DNA of 64,000 bases from CAVZYN01 sp963779515 (GTDB lineage: Bacteria; Pseudomonadota; Alphaproteobacteria; Rhizobiales; Hyphomicrobiaceae), in assembly GCA_963779515.1 (NCBI GenBank), contig CAVZYN010000002.1, positions 496,001 to 560,000 of the forward strand, in the 5' to 3' direction. Each line of letters begins with the position of its first letter. Position 1 is the stretch's first letter. Shown in pieces: positions 8,843-16,991 of the stretch. Made by a program: the position numbers and the translations under genes. The notes beneath the pieces are model-generated. The model saw only the letters and a list, made by a program, of their open reading frames with translations, was not told the origin of the DNA and made no database searches.

Positions 8843-9040
8843 CTAGGCTTGCTCAATCGGCGGGTCGATTGAGAGATCCCGGCAGATCTTGCGGGCAAGG
8901 CTGTCGACAATCTCGGGATTGCGGGGGACGGCGGCCTGCTGCCGGATTCGGCCGTTGGTCCACCACGAGTGTCGCTCACTTTCGCGGGCAAGCGTGCAAC
9001 CGGTTTTGAGCAAGTGTTGGATCAACGCACGCCGGGTCAT
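8843..9040 (-). CDS. hicA: HicA-family mRNA interferase toxin
   Basis: A 65-residue protein beginning MTRRALIQHLLKTG, with the HicA (YcfA-like) pattern. The predicted catalytic His is in ERHSWWTNG (residue 24), followed by AAVPRNPEIVDSLARKICRDL. HicA toxins have a double-stranded RNA-binding-like fold and cleave mRNA until bound by HicB. The usual GSH before the active site reads ERH here, and the usual VPxH reads VPRN, so activity should not be assumed. The start ATG (9038-9040) overlaps the hicB stop in the classic ATGA arrangement. Confidence 0.82.
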   Translation of the reverse strand: MTRRALIQHLLKTGCTLARESERHSWWTNGRIRQQAAVPRNPEIVDSLARKICRDLSIDPPIEQA

Positions 9041-9261
9041 GGCGTGATCTGGATCTTCATGGTGCCGGGTGGAGCGCGGGCAGCCGCGTCGGCGCGGTTC
9101 ATGGTCAGCGCCTCGCCAAGGGCAACGCGCAGGCTTTCGATAACGTCGTCGCGGGTCGCTTCCTGGGCGTTGACGCCGGGAATGTCCTCGATCCAGCCAA
9201 TCCACCAGGGTCCGTCCTGACTGATCGCGGCGGTGAACTGAAACGCATCATTGGTGCTCAC
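9037..9261 (-). CDS. hicB: HicB-family antitoxin
   Basis: A 74-residue protein with the HicB core: FTAAISQDGPWWIGWIEDIPG, then EATRDDVIESLRVALGEAL, the partial RNase-H-like fold that neutralises HicA. It ends without a ribbon-helix-helix or helix-turn-helix tail, so it probably binds toxin but not DNA, and would rely on another promoter. The start lies only 4 nt after the proB stop and the stop overlaps hicA by 4 nt. This indicates that the pair is embedded in the proline operon rather than being an independent unit. Confidence 0.85.
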   Translation of the reverse strand: MSTNDAFQFTAAISQDGPWWIGWIEDIPGVNAQEATRDDVIESLRVALGEALTMNRADAAARAPPGTMKIQITP

Positions 9262-9265
9262 GCGG

Positions 9266-10429
9266 CTACTTCCTATTCAACGCCATGTCGTCGCGGTGGA
9301 TGAGTTCGGCGCGGCCTTCGTGGCCGAGGATGGCGGCGATCTCGGCGGACTGCTTGCCAACGATCTGGATAGCGTCGTCGTGCGAGTAGGCGACGACGCC
9401 ACGGCCGAGGTCGCGGCCGTCGGCGCCGCGGATGGTGACGGCGTCGCCGCGCTCGAAGGCGCCTTCGACACGTCTGACGCCGGCCGGAAGCAAGCTTTTG
9501 CCCGCAAACAACGCGCTCTCGGCGCCGCTGTCGATGTGGATCGTGCCTTTTGGCTCGAGTTGCCCCGCGATCCAGCGTTTGCGCGCAGCGACGGGATCGG
9601 CACCGGCCAAGAACCAAGTGCACGTCGCGCCTTCGGAGATCGCCTTCAATGGATAAAGCACCTTGCCGGTGGTGATGATCATGTTGGTGCCGGCGGCGAG
9701 CGCGATCTGGCCGGCCATGATCTTGGTTTTCATGCCGCCCTTGGAGAATTCCGAGCCGGTGCCGCCGGCCATCGCTTCGATCTCGGGGGTGATCTCGCGG
9801 ACCTCGGGGATGTGCCGGGCGTTCGGATCGGAACCCGGGGGCGCTGTATAAAGGCCGTCGATGTCCGAGAGCAGGACCAGACAATCGGCGCTGATCATGC
9901 TGGCGACGCGGGCGGAGAGGCGATCGTTGTCGCCGTAGCGGATCTCGGTGGTGGCGACGGTGTCGTTCTCATTGACGACGGGGACGGCCTTGTGGGTGAG
10001 GAGCGTGTCCATCGTGCGTCGCGCATTGAGATAGCGGCGGCGCTCTTCGGTGTCGCCGAGGGTCAGCAGGATCTGGGCGACCGACACGCCGCGAACGGCA
10101 AAGGTGCTCTGGTAGGCGCTGGACAGGCTGATCTGGCCGACGGCCGCCGCCGCCTGGCTCTGCTCGAGGTAGAGGGGGCCTTTCGGCAGCGTCAGCATGT
10201 GGCGGCCAAGCGCGATCGCGCCCGACGAGACGATGACGACTTCCTTGCCGGCCTCCATCATGACGGCGACGTCGTCGGCGAGCGAGGAGAGCCAGGTCGC
10301 GCGGAGACGCCCGCTATCGCGATCGACGAGGAGGGCCGAGCCGATCTTGACCACGATGCGCCGGGCATTGGTCCACTCTGGCCGGGCTTGGCCCAGAGGA
10401 GAGGGGCTCGCGGTCTTTTTCGTCGGCAT
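9266..10429 (-). CDS. proB: glutamate 5-kinase
   Basis: ProB phosphorylates the gamma-carboxyl of glutamate, the committed and usually proline-inhibited step of proline synthesis. The 387-residue protein has the amino-acid kinase domain (RRIVVKIGSALLVD, VIVSSGAIALG, NENDTVATTEIRYGDND, GGMKTKI) and a C-terminal PUA domain (KGTIHIDSGAESAL, RRVEGAFERGDAV). I chose the ATG at 10427-10429 (MPTKKTASPSP); the longer reading adds 18 residues with no match to the family. The usual upstream neighbour obgE is absent; a cupin gene on the same strand lies 156 nt upstream. Confidence 0.96.
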   Translation of the reverse strand: MPTKKTASPSPLGQARPEWTNARRIVVKIGSALLVDRDSGRLRATWLSSLADDVAVMMEAGKEVVIVSSGAIALGRHMLTLPKGPLYLEQSQAAAAVGQISLSSAYQSTFAVRGVSVAQILLTLGDTEERRRYLNARRTMDTLLTHKAVPVVNENDTVATTEIRYGDNDRLSARVASMISADCLVLLSDIDGLYTAPPGSDPNARHIPEVREITPEIEAMAGGTGSEFSKGGMKTKIMAGQIALAAGTNMIITTGKVLYPLKAISEGATCTWFLAGADPVAARKRWIAGQLEPKGTIHIDSGAESALFAGKSLLPAGVRRVEGAFERGDAVTIRGADGRDLGRGVVAYSHDDAIQIVGKQSAEIAAILGHEGRAELIHRDDMALNRK

Positions 10430-10585
10430 GGCGGTCACCTGAGTTTGGAGGTAACCGTGGCGTGATTCAGCGGCATTTTGCAATGGTGGCCGAGAAAAAT
10501 GAAATGAATTAAGCTTCCCATGCGGTTATTGACCGAGCGCCGCTGGGACGCGCAGGCACGCAGTCTGAGGGCGGGAACCGACAGT

Positions 10586-11023
10586 TCAGCCCGTCGCCTT
10601 GAGCCGCACGTCGTCGGGCACCGGCAGGGGCGCGTTGGCGCTCTGTAGATACTCGACGGTTGTAAAGAGCAGATCGGTCTTGCCGATGTTCTCGACCGAA
10701 TGCACCATGCGCTCACCCTTGGCGTAGGTGTTGTGCATGGTGTCGCCGGGAAAGTGCGTCGTCTCGGTGATGTGGCCGTCCTCGTAGTAGCCCCGTGCAC
10801 GGCCATGAGTATGGCAGGTCCAGAAATAATCCAGCACGTGGACGTGGAACGAGCAGCGTTTGCCTGCCGGAATCAGCAGGTGCCAGACGCGCACCTTGTC
10901 GGTCTCCGAGACGAGCGTCGAGCCGACCAGGGGGCTGTCGAGATTCGCGGCCAATTCGGCCTTCATGCCGGCCGGCCATTGGTCGAATGAGCCGGCGGGC
11001 GCGATCAGGTCATAGGCGGCCAT
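10586..11023 (-). CDS. cupin-domain protein
   Basis: A 145-residue cupin. The two conserved motifs are recognisable as HVHVLDYFWTCHTHGRARGYYEDG (metal-binding His residues; I quote it only in part as HVHVLDYFW) and FPGDTMHNTYAKGERMVHSVEN. No signal peptide. Cupins of this size may be small dioxygenases, isomerases or ligand sensors, and the substrate cannot be told. It lies 15 nt downstream of the quinone oxidoreductase gene on the same strand, so the two are probably cotranscribed. Confidence 0.8.
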   Translation of the reverse strand: MAAYDLIAPAGSFDQWPAGMKAELAANLDSPLVGSTLVSETDKVRVWHLLIPAGKRCSFHVHVLDYFWTCHTHGRARGYYEDGHITETTHFPGDTMHNTYAKGERMVHSVENIGKTDLLFTTVEYLQSANAPLPVPDDVRLKATG

Positions 11024-11038
11024 ACGTCGATCTCCGTA

Positions 11039-12022
11039 TCAAGGAATAAGCAGGCAGGAACCGGAGGTGCGGCCGGCTTCGAGGTCGGCGTGCGCCTTGG
11101 CGGCGTCGGCGAGCTTGTAGCGCGCGCCGATGTGCGGCTTCACGGCGCCTTTCGAGACCATCGCAAACAGGGCGTTGGTCGACAGTTCGAGGTCTTCGCG
11201 CGAGGCGTTGTATGTCATGAGCGTCGGCCGCGTAAAATACAGCGAGCCGAGTTTCTGCAGGGTGGCGGCTTCGACCAGGGGTGGCGTGCCTGAGGTCGCG
11301 CCGAATGAGACAAAAAAGCCGCGCGGCTTCAGGCATTTCAGTGTCGTCTCGAAGGTATCCTTGCCGATCGAGTCGTAGACAACGGGGACGCCGGCACCGC
11401 CGGTGATCTCCTTGACGCGGGCGAGCACGTCCTCGGATTTGCGATCGATGACGGTGTGGTAGCCGTTGGCCTTGGCGAGGGCGCACTTCTCTTTGCCAGC
11501 TGCGACGCCGATCAGATGGACGCCAATCGCCTTCGCCCATTGACCGGCGATGAGGCCGACGCCGCCAGCGGCTGCGTACATCAGCGCGTACTCACCGGCT
11601 TTGAGCGGATAGGTGCGCTGGAACAGATACTCGACCGTCGTACCCTTGAGCATCAACGCGGCGGCGGCTTCGTCGCTGACGGAGGCAGGCAACTTCACGA
11701 GGCGGTTCGCGGGATAAAGGCGGTGCGAAGCATAGGCGCCCGGTGCCCCGCCCGAGTAGGCGACCCGATCACCGATCTTGACGTCGCTGACGCCGGGGCC
11801 GACGGCCTCGACGACGCCAGCTGCCTCGTTGCCAGCCCCGCTCGGCAGCGCCATCGGATAGGCGCCGGAGCGCTGGTAGGTGTCGAGGAAATTGATGCCA
11901 ATCGCGGTCTGGCGGACGAGGGCTTCGCCGGCCTTGGGCGCAGCAAGCTCAATGGTATCGAGTTGCAGGACGTCGGGTCCGCCGGTTTTGTGGAAACGGA
12001 TGGCTTGAGCTTTCATGGACAT
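11039..12022 (-). CDS. NADPH:quinone oxidoreductase (zeta-crystallin-like, zinc-independent MDR)
   Basis: A 327-residue medium-chain reductase. It has the substrate/GroES-like N-domain with INFLDTYQRSGAYP and PSGAGNEAAGVVEAVG, then the Rossmann motif YAAAGGVGLIAGQWAK and VYDSIGKDTFETTLKCL. The structural zinc cysteines of alcohol dehydrogenases are absent, which places it with quinone oxidoreductase Qor. I chose ATG 12022 because AAAGG lies about 8 nt upstream; the longer frame to 12061 lacks such a site. It reduces quinones with NADPH one electron at a time in known members. Confidence 0.92.
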   Translation of the reverse strand: MSMKAQAIRFHKTGGPDVLQLDTIELAAPKAGEALVRQTAIGINFLDTYQRSGAYPMALPSGAGNEAAGVVEAVGPGVSDVKIGDRVAYSGGAPGAYASHRLYPANRLVKLPASVSDEAAAALMLKGTTVEYLFQRTYPLKAGEYALMYAAAGGVGLIAGQWAKAIGVHLIGVAAGKEKCALAKANGYHTVIDRKSEDVLARVKEITGGAGVPVVYDSIGKDTFETTLKCLKPRGFFVSFGATSGTPPLVEAATLQKLGSLYFTRPTLMTYNASREDLELSTNALFAMVSKGAVKPHIGARYKLADAAKAHADLEAGRTSGSCLLIP

Positions 12023-12221
12023 GGGGATGCCTTTCGGACGTTCGACGAACTCGATGGACAACGGCTAGCAGCCCGAACACAGAATGTGAACTGCATCACG
12101 CGCCATGATGGAGGCGATCAGGCCTGATACATTGACTTGGGCCGGAGCCCGGATCAACAGTCTGCGATAAGAGTCATTGAGGCTCAACACGGGACTATCG
12201 TGCCCAAGTCTAGGAGGAAAC

Positions 12222-13313
12222 ATGTTGTCGAACATCAAAACCCTTGGCCGGGCGGGCTTTCTGATGTCGGCCGTAGCGGCGGGTGCGCTCTTGGCCGCGC
12301 CCGCGTCCGCCGAGGACATCAAACTCCGAATCGCATCGGGACATCCCGCGGTCAACACGTACGTCAATCTGATGCAGACGTTCTTTGTGCCGGAAGTCAC
12401 AAAGCGCGTCACTGCCAAGACCGGCGGTGCCCATAAGGTCGAGTTCATCGAAGGCTATGGCGGCGCCATGGTGAAGGTCAACGACACGCTCGAAGGCGTG
12501 CAGACCGGCATCATCGACATCGGCGGCTTCTGCTTCTGTTTCGAGCCGTCGCGGCTGCCGCTGCATGCGTTCCAGGTGATGCTGCCGTTCGGCACCATGA
12601 GCCCCGACAAGAGCGTGAAGCTCGCGCGCACTGTGTACGACAAAGTCCCCTACATGTCGAAAGTGTTCGAGGACAAGTTCAATCAGCAGCTCCTCGCGCT
12701 GATTTCGGACAACGGCTACAACCTCAACACCACGTTCGAGTGGAACACGGTTGCTGATCTCAAGGGCCGCAAGCTCGCGGGTGCCGGCCTCAATCTGAAG
12801 TGGCTCGAATACGCGGGCGCGACGCCGGTGCAGTCGTCGCTGCCCGAGGCCTACACCTCGCTGCAGACGGGTGTCTACAACGGGTGGATCATGTTCCCGT
12901 CGGGCGTCGTCAACTTTAAACTCAACGAAGTCGCGAAGTATTACACCGAGATTGGCTTCGGCGCGATCACGTGGCATGGCATGACGATGAACAAGGCGAA
13001 GTTCGCGCGACTGCCGAAAGAGGTGCAGGACGTGATCCTCGAGGTCGCGAAAGAGTATGAGGCCAAGACTGGAACGGTGAACGAAGAGAATTATCCCAAG
13101 CAGCTTGCAACGTTGAAAGAGCGCGGCGCAAGTGTGCGCACGCTGCCCGACATCGTGAAAATCGATTGGGCGAACTCGCTCAAGGGCTGGCCGCAGGAGA
13201 AGGCTGCCGAACTGGACAAGGCGGGGCATCCGGCATCGCAAGTCTTGAGGCTGGCGCTCGAAGAAGCCGAAAAGCTCGGCCACAAATGGCCAGTCCGCTA
13301 TGACGTGAAGTAA
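12222..13313 (+). CDS. dctP: TRAP transporter solute-binding protein DctP
   Basis: Periplasmic receptor of the TRAP system encoded with the next two genes. The 363-residue protein has a cleavable signal peptide (GALLAAPASAED). The conserved regions include YGGAMVKVNDTLEGVQTGIIDIGG, quoted in part as TLEGVQTGIIDIGG, and DLKGRKLAGAGLNLKWLEY. ATG 12222 is preceded by a strong Shine-Dalgarno sequence (TAGGAGGAAAC). The usual Arg of the DctP carboxylate clamp is not clearly placed by eye, so the ligand is uncertain. A perfect palindrome separates it from dctQ. Confidence 0.92.
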   Translation: MLSNIKTLGRAGFLMSAVAAGALLAAPASAEDIKLRIASGHPAVNTYVNLMQTFFVPEVTKRVTAKTGGAHKVEFIEGYGGAMVKVNDTLEGVQTGIIDIGGFCFCFEPSRLPLHAFQVMLPFGTMSPDKSVKLARTVYDKVPYMSKVFEDKFNQQLLALISDNGYNLNTTFEWNTVADLKGRKLAGAGLNLKWLEYAGATPVQSSLPEAYTSLQTGVYNGWIMFPSGVVNFKLNEVAKYYTEIGFGAITWHGMTMNKAKFARLPKEVQDVILEVAKEYEAKTGTVNEENYPKQLATLKERGASVRTLPDIVKIDWANSLKGWPQEKAAELDKAGHPASQVLRLALEEAEKLGHKWPVRYDVK

Positions 13314-13325
13314 GAATGGGGAGGT

Positions 13326-13352
13326 GGGGTCAGACCCAGCGGGTCTGACCCC
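13326..13352 (+). repeat. perfect 12-bp palindrome (hairpin) between dctP and dctQ
   Basis: GGGGTCAGACCC, a three-base loop AGC, and GGGTCTGACCCC form a perfect 12-bp stem that ends 6 nt before the dctQ ATG. There is no T run, so it is unlikely to be a simple terminator. In transporter operons a hairpin here can protect the receptor mRNA and reduce permease translation. Its position also lets it hide the dctQ ribosome-binding site. Confidence 0.85.
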
Positions 13353-13358
13353 TTTGTC

Positions 13359-13877
13359 ATGCTCGATCGCTTTCTCGAAACGTCCTCGCGCGTGCTGCTG
13401 GTCACCGCCGCGATCATCGGCTTTTGCCTGGCCTTCATCGTCGTCGCGGATGTGACGGGCCGCGTCCTCTTCAATCGGCCACTCAAGGGCACGCCCGAGA
13501 TCGTCTCCAGCGCCATCGTCATCATCTGTTGGCTGCAAGCGGCGTACGCCATCCGCTCAGGCGGGATGCTCGCTGTCGATGCGTTCACAACGCACATGCC
13601 GGCACGCTGGCAGGCGATCCTCGGCGTGATCGGCTCGTTGATGGGCGTCTTCCTGTTTGGCCTCATCTGCTACGGCAGCCTCGATCAAGCAGGTTATGCG
13701 TGGACCTCCGGCGAATACGAAGGCGAGGGTGCCTTGCGCGTGCCGAGTTGGCCGGCACGGTTCGTTCTCGTGATTGGGTCGGCGCTGTCAGCACTGACCT
13801 ATGCTTTGCTGGCGGTGAAGCAGTTCAGTGCATTCCGCAAAGGTGAGGCGCCCGACCTCGCGTCGTCCTCTCACTGA
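13359..13877 (+). CDS. dctQ: TRAP transporter small permease DctQ
   Basis: A 172-residue membrane protein with four predicted transmembrane helices (about residues 13-32, 47-65, 84-105 and 130-150). It carries the family sequence VTGRVLFNRPLKGTPEI after helix 1. DctQ pairs with DctM to form the Na+-driven membrane part of TRAP transporters. The start ATG is close to the hairpin at 13326-13352 and lacks an independent Shine-Dalgarno outside that structure. dctM follows with a 15-nt gap. Confidence 0.92.
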   Translation: MLDRFLETSSRVLLVTAAIIGFCLAFIVVADVTGRVLFNRPLKGTPEIVSSAIVIICWLQAAYAIRSGGMLAVDAFTTHMPARWQAILGVIGSLMGVFLFGLICYGSLDQAGYAWTSGEYEGEGALRVPSWPARFVLVIGSALSALTYALLAVKQFSAFRKGEAPDLASSSH

Positions 13878-13892
13878 TTGGCAGGAGCCGCC

Positions 13893-15230
13893 GTGTTCGA
13901 CGTTTCACAGATGCTGCTGCTGATTGGGATCCTGCTTGGGATCGTGTTCGCTGGCGTACATATTGCCGTCGCATTGGGGATGGCCTCGATCCTCGGCCTC
14001 TATTGGATGCAAGGCGATATGGGGGCGGTCAGTTCGTTCGTCGCCAATACCGCACAAAAAGCGATCAAGGACTACGTGTTCGCGGTGATCCCGCTGTTCA
14101 TGCTGATGGGCGAGTTTCTGGCCAAGTGCGGTGCCGCGACGGATCTCTTTGCCGCTGTCAATCGCGTCACGCGCTGGGTGCCAGGGCGGCTCGGCATCGC
14201 GACTGTTCTCGCCAATGCGGTTTTCGCGTTCGTCACTGGCGTATCGATTGCCGCCGCCGCCGCGTTCTCGCGCATCGCCTATCCTGAGATGAAGCGGTAC
14301 GGCTATGAGCGGCAGTTTTCGCTCGGATGCATCGCTGGCAGCGCCTGCCTCGGCATGCTGATCCCGCCGTCGGTGCTGATGATCGTCTGGGGCGTGCTGA
14401 CGGAGCAGGCGATCGGCAAGCTGTTCATCGCCGGCATCATCCCGGGGTTGATCGTCGTTATCGCCTACAGCATCTACATCATCTATGTCGCTAAGACTCA
14501 GCCGCATCGCGTCGGCGAGGGGCCGGGCGGGGCGTCGCATCGTCTCGCGGTTGCCGAGCCCGATGGACGCGACGATCGCGACGTCATGATCAGCACGATG
14601 CTGGTACTGGTGCTCGTGCTCGGCGTGCTCGGTGGAATCTGGCTCGGCGCGTTTACGCCGACGGAAGGTGCCGGCGTCGGGGCGGCGGCCTCGCTGGTGC
14701 TGGCGGTGTATAAAGGGCTGCGCTGGAAAGAGATCTTCGAAGTCATCCTGACGGTCGGGCGCACCTCGGCGCCGTTGCTACTGTTGCTGGTGATGGCGCA
14801 ACTCTATTCGCGCGTGCTGTCGATGACGGGGATCACGGGCGCCGCCAAAGCGTTGTTCCTCGGTTCGGGTCTCGACGCCTATTCGATCCTCGCGATCATG
14901 GTGCTGATCTGGTTCATTCTCGGCTGCATCATCGACAGTATCTCGATCATCCTGCTGACGGTCCCCGTGTTCGCGCCTATCGCGCAGGCGCTGGGCTTCG
15001 ATCCGATTGCGTTCGCGATCCTCGGCATCATCGCCATCGAGACCGGTCTGCTGACACCGCCATTCGGCATCCTCGTGTTCACGGTGAAGGCGGCGCTGCC
15101 GCACGAGGATGTGACGCTCGGCGAGATTTTCCGCGGGGCAATTCCCTATTGGATTTGTCTGCTGGCGGTTATCGTTGTAATCGCAATCTTTCCGAAGCTC
15201 GCGACATGGCTGCCGAACGTCGGACGATAG
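13893..15230 (+). CDS. dctM: TRAP transporter large permease DctM
   Basis: A 445-residue, highly hydrophobic protein with about 12 membrane segments, the main transport subunit. Family signatures include FAFVTGVSIAAAAAFSRIAYPEM, quoted in part as SIAAAAAFSRIAYPEM, and GCIAGSACLGMLIPPSVLMI. The GTG at 13893 is preferred as start: GGAG lies 8 nt upstream, whereas the TTG at 13878 has none. It completes a full dctP-dctQ-dctM operon; the DUF1330 gene follows after 9 nt and is probably in the same transcript. Confidence 0.94.
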   Translation: MFDVSQMLLLIGILLGIVFAGVHIAVALGMASILGLYWMQGDMGAVSSFVANTAQKAIKDYVFAVIPLFMLMGEFLAKCGAATDLFAAVNRVTRWVPGRLGIATVLANAVFAFVTGVSIAAAAAFSRIAYPEMKRYGYERQFSLGCIAGSACLGMLIPPSVLMIVWGVLTEQAIGKLFIAGIIPGLIVVIAYSIYIIYVAKTQPHRVGEGPGGASHRLAVAEPDGRDDRDVMISTMLVLVLVLGVLGGIWLGAFTPTEGAGVGAAASLVLAVYKGLRWKEIFEVILTVGRTSAPLLLLLVMAQLYSRVLSMTGITGAAKALFLGSGLDAYSILAIMVLIWFILGCIIDSISIILLTVPVFAPIAQALGFDPIAFAILGIIAIETGLLTPPFGILVFTVKAALPHEDVTLGEIFRGAIPYWICLLAVIVVIAIFPKLATWLPNVGR

Positions 15231-15239
15231 GAGGGGCGC

Positions 15240-15545
15240 ATGACCGCGTACTGGGTTGCTCGCAGCAAAATCATCGACCCGGTGCAGTACAAAAAATACA
15301 CCGATCGCGTGCCTGGAATCATCGCCAGGTTCGGCGGCAAGGTCATGGCGCGCGGCGGCAAGTACAAGATCCTGGAAGGCCCGCAGAAGTTCCACCGCTT
15401 TGTGGTGATCGAGTTTCCGAGCCTGGAGCAGGCGGTCGCCTGCCACGATTCGGAGGAGTATCAGGCGGCATCCGCGTTCCGGAAGGCCGGGGCCGGCGAG
15501 GTCGAGCTGGTGATCGTCGAGGGTGGCGACGCTACCGTCGTTTAG
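15240..15545 (+). CDS. DUF1330 family protein
   Basis: A 101-residue protein that matches DUF1330 throughout: AYWVARSKIIDPVQYKKYTD at the N-terminus, GGKVMARGGKYKILEG and FHRFVVIEFPSLEQA. DUF1330 proteins have a ferredoxin-like alpha/beta barrel related to small monooxygenase-like dimers; no reaction has been settled. A GGAGG ribosome-binding site stands just before the ATG at 15240. Its place at the end of the TRAP operon suggests a role with the imported substrate, but this is inference. Confidence 0.9.
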   Translation: MTAYWVARSKIIDPVQYKKYTDRVPGIIARFGGKVMARGGKYKILEGPQKFHRFVVIEFPSLEQAVACHDSEEYQAASAFRKAGAGEVELVIVEGGDATVV

Positions 15546-15689
15546 CCGTGGATTGCGCGCCACGCGTATGAAACGCGCGTCATCGCTGCTGTTCAGAGCC
15601 AAACCCTGCCGATATAACCTTAGCCACATTCGGCCGGGTCCGCGAGGGTTTGGTCGCGTCGCCACTACACGCACACAAGGACCGTTGCC

Positions 15690-16796
15690 ATGACCCGATC
15701 CAAACCACCGTTCCGCGCCGATATGGTCGGCTCACTGCTGCGATCAAAAGTGCTGGCCGATGCCCGCGCCAAGCGCGAGACAGGCGAAGTTACCGCTGCC
15801 GCGCTCGCCGAAGTCGAGGATCGCGAGATCAAGGCGCTGATCAAGAAACAGGAGAGCATCGGGCTCCAAGCCGTGACGGACGGCGAGTATCGTCGCGCCT
15901 GGTGGCATTTCGATTTTCTCGAGAACCTCGACGGCGTCGAGGGCTACATGGGGGCGAGCGGCATCCAGTTCGCCGGTGTGCAAACCAAGGCGAAGCAGAT
16001 CCGCGTCGTCGGCAAGCTCGGTTTTTCCGAGACACATCCGCACGTGCAGCACTTCAAGTTCCTGAAGGCGAACACCAGCCACACCGCCAAGGTGACGATC
16101 CCGTCGCCGTCGATGCTGCACTATCGCGGCGGCCGCAAGGCGGTCGATGCGAAGGTCTATCCGGATATGGATGCTTACTATCACGACCTCGGCCTCGCCT
16201 ATGCCAAGGCGATCAAGGTGTTCTACGACGCCGGTTGCCGCTATCTGCAGCTCGACGATACGAGCCTCACCTATTTCTGCGATCCTAAGGAACGGCAGAT
16301 GCTGAAGGACCGCGGCGACGATCCCGACAAGCTGATCGGCCAATACCGGGACATGATCAACACCGCGACCAAGGCGCGTCCGAAGGACATGGTGGTGACG
16401 ACGCACATGTGCCGCGGCAACTTCAAGTCGACGTTCATCGCTTCAGGCGGCTACGAGCCGGTTGCCGATCTGATCTTCAACCAGATCGATATCGACGGTT
16501 ACTTTATGGAATGGGACGACGAACGCTCAGGTGGTCTTGAGCCGCTGCGCCAGTTGCCGAAGGGCCAGAAGCAAGTTGTGCTCGGGCTTGTCACCTCGAA
16601 ATCCGGCACGCTCGAGAAGAAAGACGACATTCTGCGCCGCATCGAGCAGGCATCGAAGTATGCGCCGCTCGAGCAGTTGTGCCTGTCGCCGCAGTGCGGG
16701 TTTGCTTCGACGGAAGAGGGCAACATCCTCGCCGAGGACGAGCAGTGGCAGAAGCTGAAGTTCGTGGTGGATGTTGCGAAGGAAGTTTGGGGCTAA
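15690..16796 (+). CDS. MetE C-terminal-domain-like (cobalamin-independent) methyltransferase
   Basis: A 368-residue single-domain protein of the UROD/MetE-C barrel family, without the N-terminal half of true MetE. It begins with RADMVGSLLRSKVLADARAK, as in YxjG-like proteins. The zinc ligands are visible: His and Cys in THMCRGN and Cys in CLSPQCGFAS. It probably transfers a methyl group to or from a small thiol, or acts on a related demethylation substrate. It need not be methionine synthase, since no folate-tail-binding N-domain is present. It stands alone, with a ~150-bp repeat element after it. Confidence 0.87.
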   Translation: MTRSKPPFRADMVGSLLRSKVLADARAKRETGEVTAAALAEVEDREIKALIKKQESIGLQAVTDGEYRRAWWHFDFLENLDGVEGYMGASGIQFAGVQTKAKQIRVVGKLGFSETHPHVQHFKFLKANTSHTAKVTIPSPSMLHYRGGRKAVDAKVYPDMDAYYHDLGLAYAKAIKVFYDAGCRYLQLDDTSLTYFCDPKERQMLKDRGDDPDKLIGQYRDMINTATKARPKDMVVTTHMCRGNFKSTFIASGGYEPVADLIFNQIDIDGYFMEWDDERSGGLEPLRQLPKGQKQVVLGLVTSKSGTLEKKDDILRRIEQASKYAPLEQLCLSPQCGFASTEEGNILAEDEQWQKLKFVVDVAKEVWG

Positions 16797-16807
16797 ATTC
16801 CAGTGCA

Positions 16808-16960
16808 TCATCATCCCGGCCAACTGAGCGGCTGTTGCCGCGAACACGAGCCGGGACCCAACAGGCAAGAGTATCGAAACAGAGGATATTGTGCCTGCGG
16901 CGCTCATTGCGCTGGCTCCCGCATCTCCTTCGCCCTTCGGGCTCGTCGTGCGGGATGACG
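16808..16960 (+). repeat. ~150-bp palindromic-ended intergenic repeat, copy 1
   Basis: The element begins TCATCATCCCGG and ends CGTGCGGGATGACG, so its ends are inverted. Its right half (TTCGGGCTCGTCGTGCGGGA) is identical to the reverse complement of the left end of the element at 20836-20984, and internal words such as CCGGGACCCA are also shared. No protein is encoded. It resembles the short MITE/REP-like intergenic repeats of Hyphomicrobiales genomes. Copies 1 and 2 are in opposite orientation. Confidence 0.75.
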
Positions 16961-16991
16961 GGAAAATTGAACAAGAAGCGGGACGGATACG

